Below, piece after piece: positions 8,031-8,242 of a stretch of DNA of 8,242 bases (the first letter of the stretch is position 1; every line of letters begins with the position of its first letter). The notes beneath the pieces were generated by a model that saw only the letters and a list, made by a program, of their open reading frames with translations, did not search any database and was not told the DNA's origin. The position numbers and the translations under genes are program-made. The DNA comes from Alphaproteobacteria bacterium (GTDB taxonomy: Bacteria; Pseudomonadota; Alphaproteobacteria; 16-39-46): assembly GCA_947497675.1 (NCBI GenBank), contig CANMHY010000025.1:1-8242 (forward strand). The letters are read 5' to 3'.

Positions 8031-8139
8031 TAAATATTCGGTCAACCCCGTTGTTAAGAATAAAACGATACTTTAGGCTCTGACAAAAAAATAAAAAATA
8101 AAGCGGGACACAGCTGAAAAACTATAGTATGACAATGGG

Positions 8140-8242
8140 ATGAAGAACTCCCGATTAAATCAATCAGCGTTGGACCAGACCTTACCGCAAGCTCATATTG
8201 AAGAGATTTTGCCGTTCGATCAACGTTTAATTCAGCTTACAC
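8140..8242 (+). CDS. 5' part of an unidentified gene running off the window
   Basis: ATG at 8140 opens a frame that stays open to the window end (MKNSRLNQSALDQTLPQAH..., then IEEILPFDQRLIQLT). The frame is closed upstream by TAG at 8125, so this ATG is the first possible ATG in it. The only ribosome-like sequence is GGGA touching the ATG, which is poor. TATAGT (8123-8128) could be a -10 element giving an almost leaderless message, but I see no matching -35. The base composition is visibly less AT-rich than the preceding 500 bases, consistent with real coding sequence. I do not recognise the product from these 34 residues. A transposase is conceivable but unsupported. Confidence 0.5.
   Translation, partial: MKNSRLNQSALDQTLPQAHIEEILPFDQRLIQLT

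Larger units (their letters stand above)
7568..8139. other. 572-bp region without a normal-sized gene
   Basis: This stretch holds only the rpoC copy, the 36-nt palindrome, the four short ORFs and the promoter candidate listed separately. From 7969 to 8007 and from 8031 to 8139 it is AT-rich, with an A-run tract at 8085-8101, and I see no further gene or RNA. AGCTGAT occurs twice (7888-7894 and 7904-7910), 16 bases apart, between the promoter at 7850 and the 19-residue ORF. No tRNA, rRNA or CRISPR repeat was seen. Confidence 0.6.

Noticed and set aside
8076..8110. Possible insertion-sequence left end (GGCTCTGACAAAAAA...)
   Set aside because: It faintly resembles ends of some IS families, but no partner repeat, target duplication or recognisable transposase is in the window.

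Overview
The window comes from a moderately AT-rich bacterial chromosome. The two large genes encode RNA polymerase beta and beta-prime of clearly proteobacterial, probably alphaproteobacterial, type. The beta-prime N-terminus resembles the short 'M..ELMN.F' start of alphaproteobacteria, and its C-terminal tail is basic where the E. coli tail is acidic. The AT-rich, decaying intergenic DNA and an orphan secreted protein fit a host-associated, intracellular-type lineage such as Holosporales or Rickettsiales. That placement is an inference, not something proved by the sequence.

Layout. Bases 2-1840 hold the 3' end of rpoB, which is already open at the left edge. Twenty bases later rpoC starts at 1861 with its own Shine-Dalgarno and runs full length to 6069. 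A strong Rho-independent terminator (6093-6128) ends the operon, so no str-operon genes (rpsL, rpsG, fusA) follow directly. A new promoter candidate begins within a few bases of the terminator T-tract. It would serve a 441-residue protein (6242-7567) with a convincing Sec signal peptide, six cysteines in the mature part and a charged helical stretch. I do not recognise its family.

Bases 7568-8139 contain no gene of normal size but much structure. There is a diverged 60-80 bp copy of an internal piece of rpoC, read as the start of a 43-codon chimeric ORF. A 36-nt, almost perfect palindrome lies inside that ORF. An ORF broken by an in-frame TAA follows. Then comes a good promoter candidate with a 19-residue ORF, and a near-ideal Shine-Dalgarno in front of ATG-AAA-AAA-TAG. 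The four short ORFs run in the same direction and each has a plausible ribosome site. The region may be a graveyard of decayed genes or a small-peptide locus, and the sequence alone does not decide which. A further ORF opens at 8140 and leaves the window.

Functionally, rpoB and rpoC encode the catalytic core of transcription. The secreted protein is transcriptionally separate and need not be related to them.
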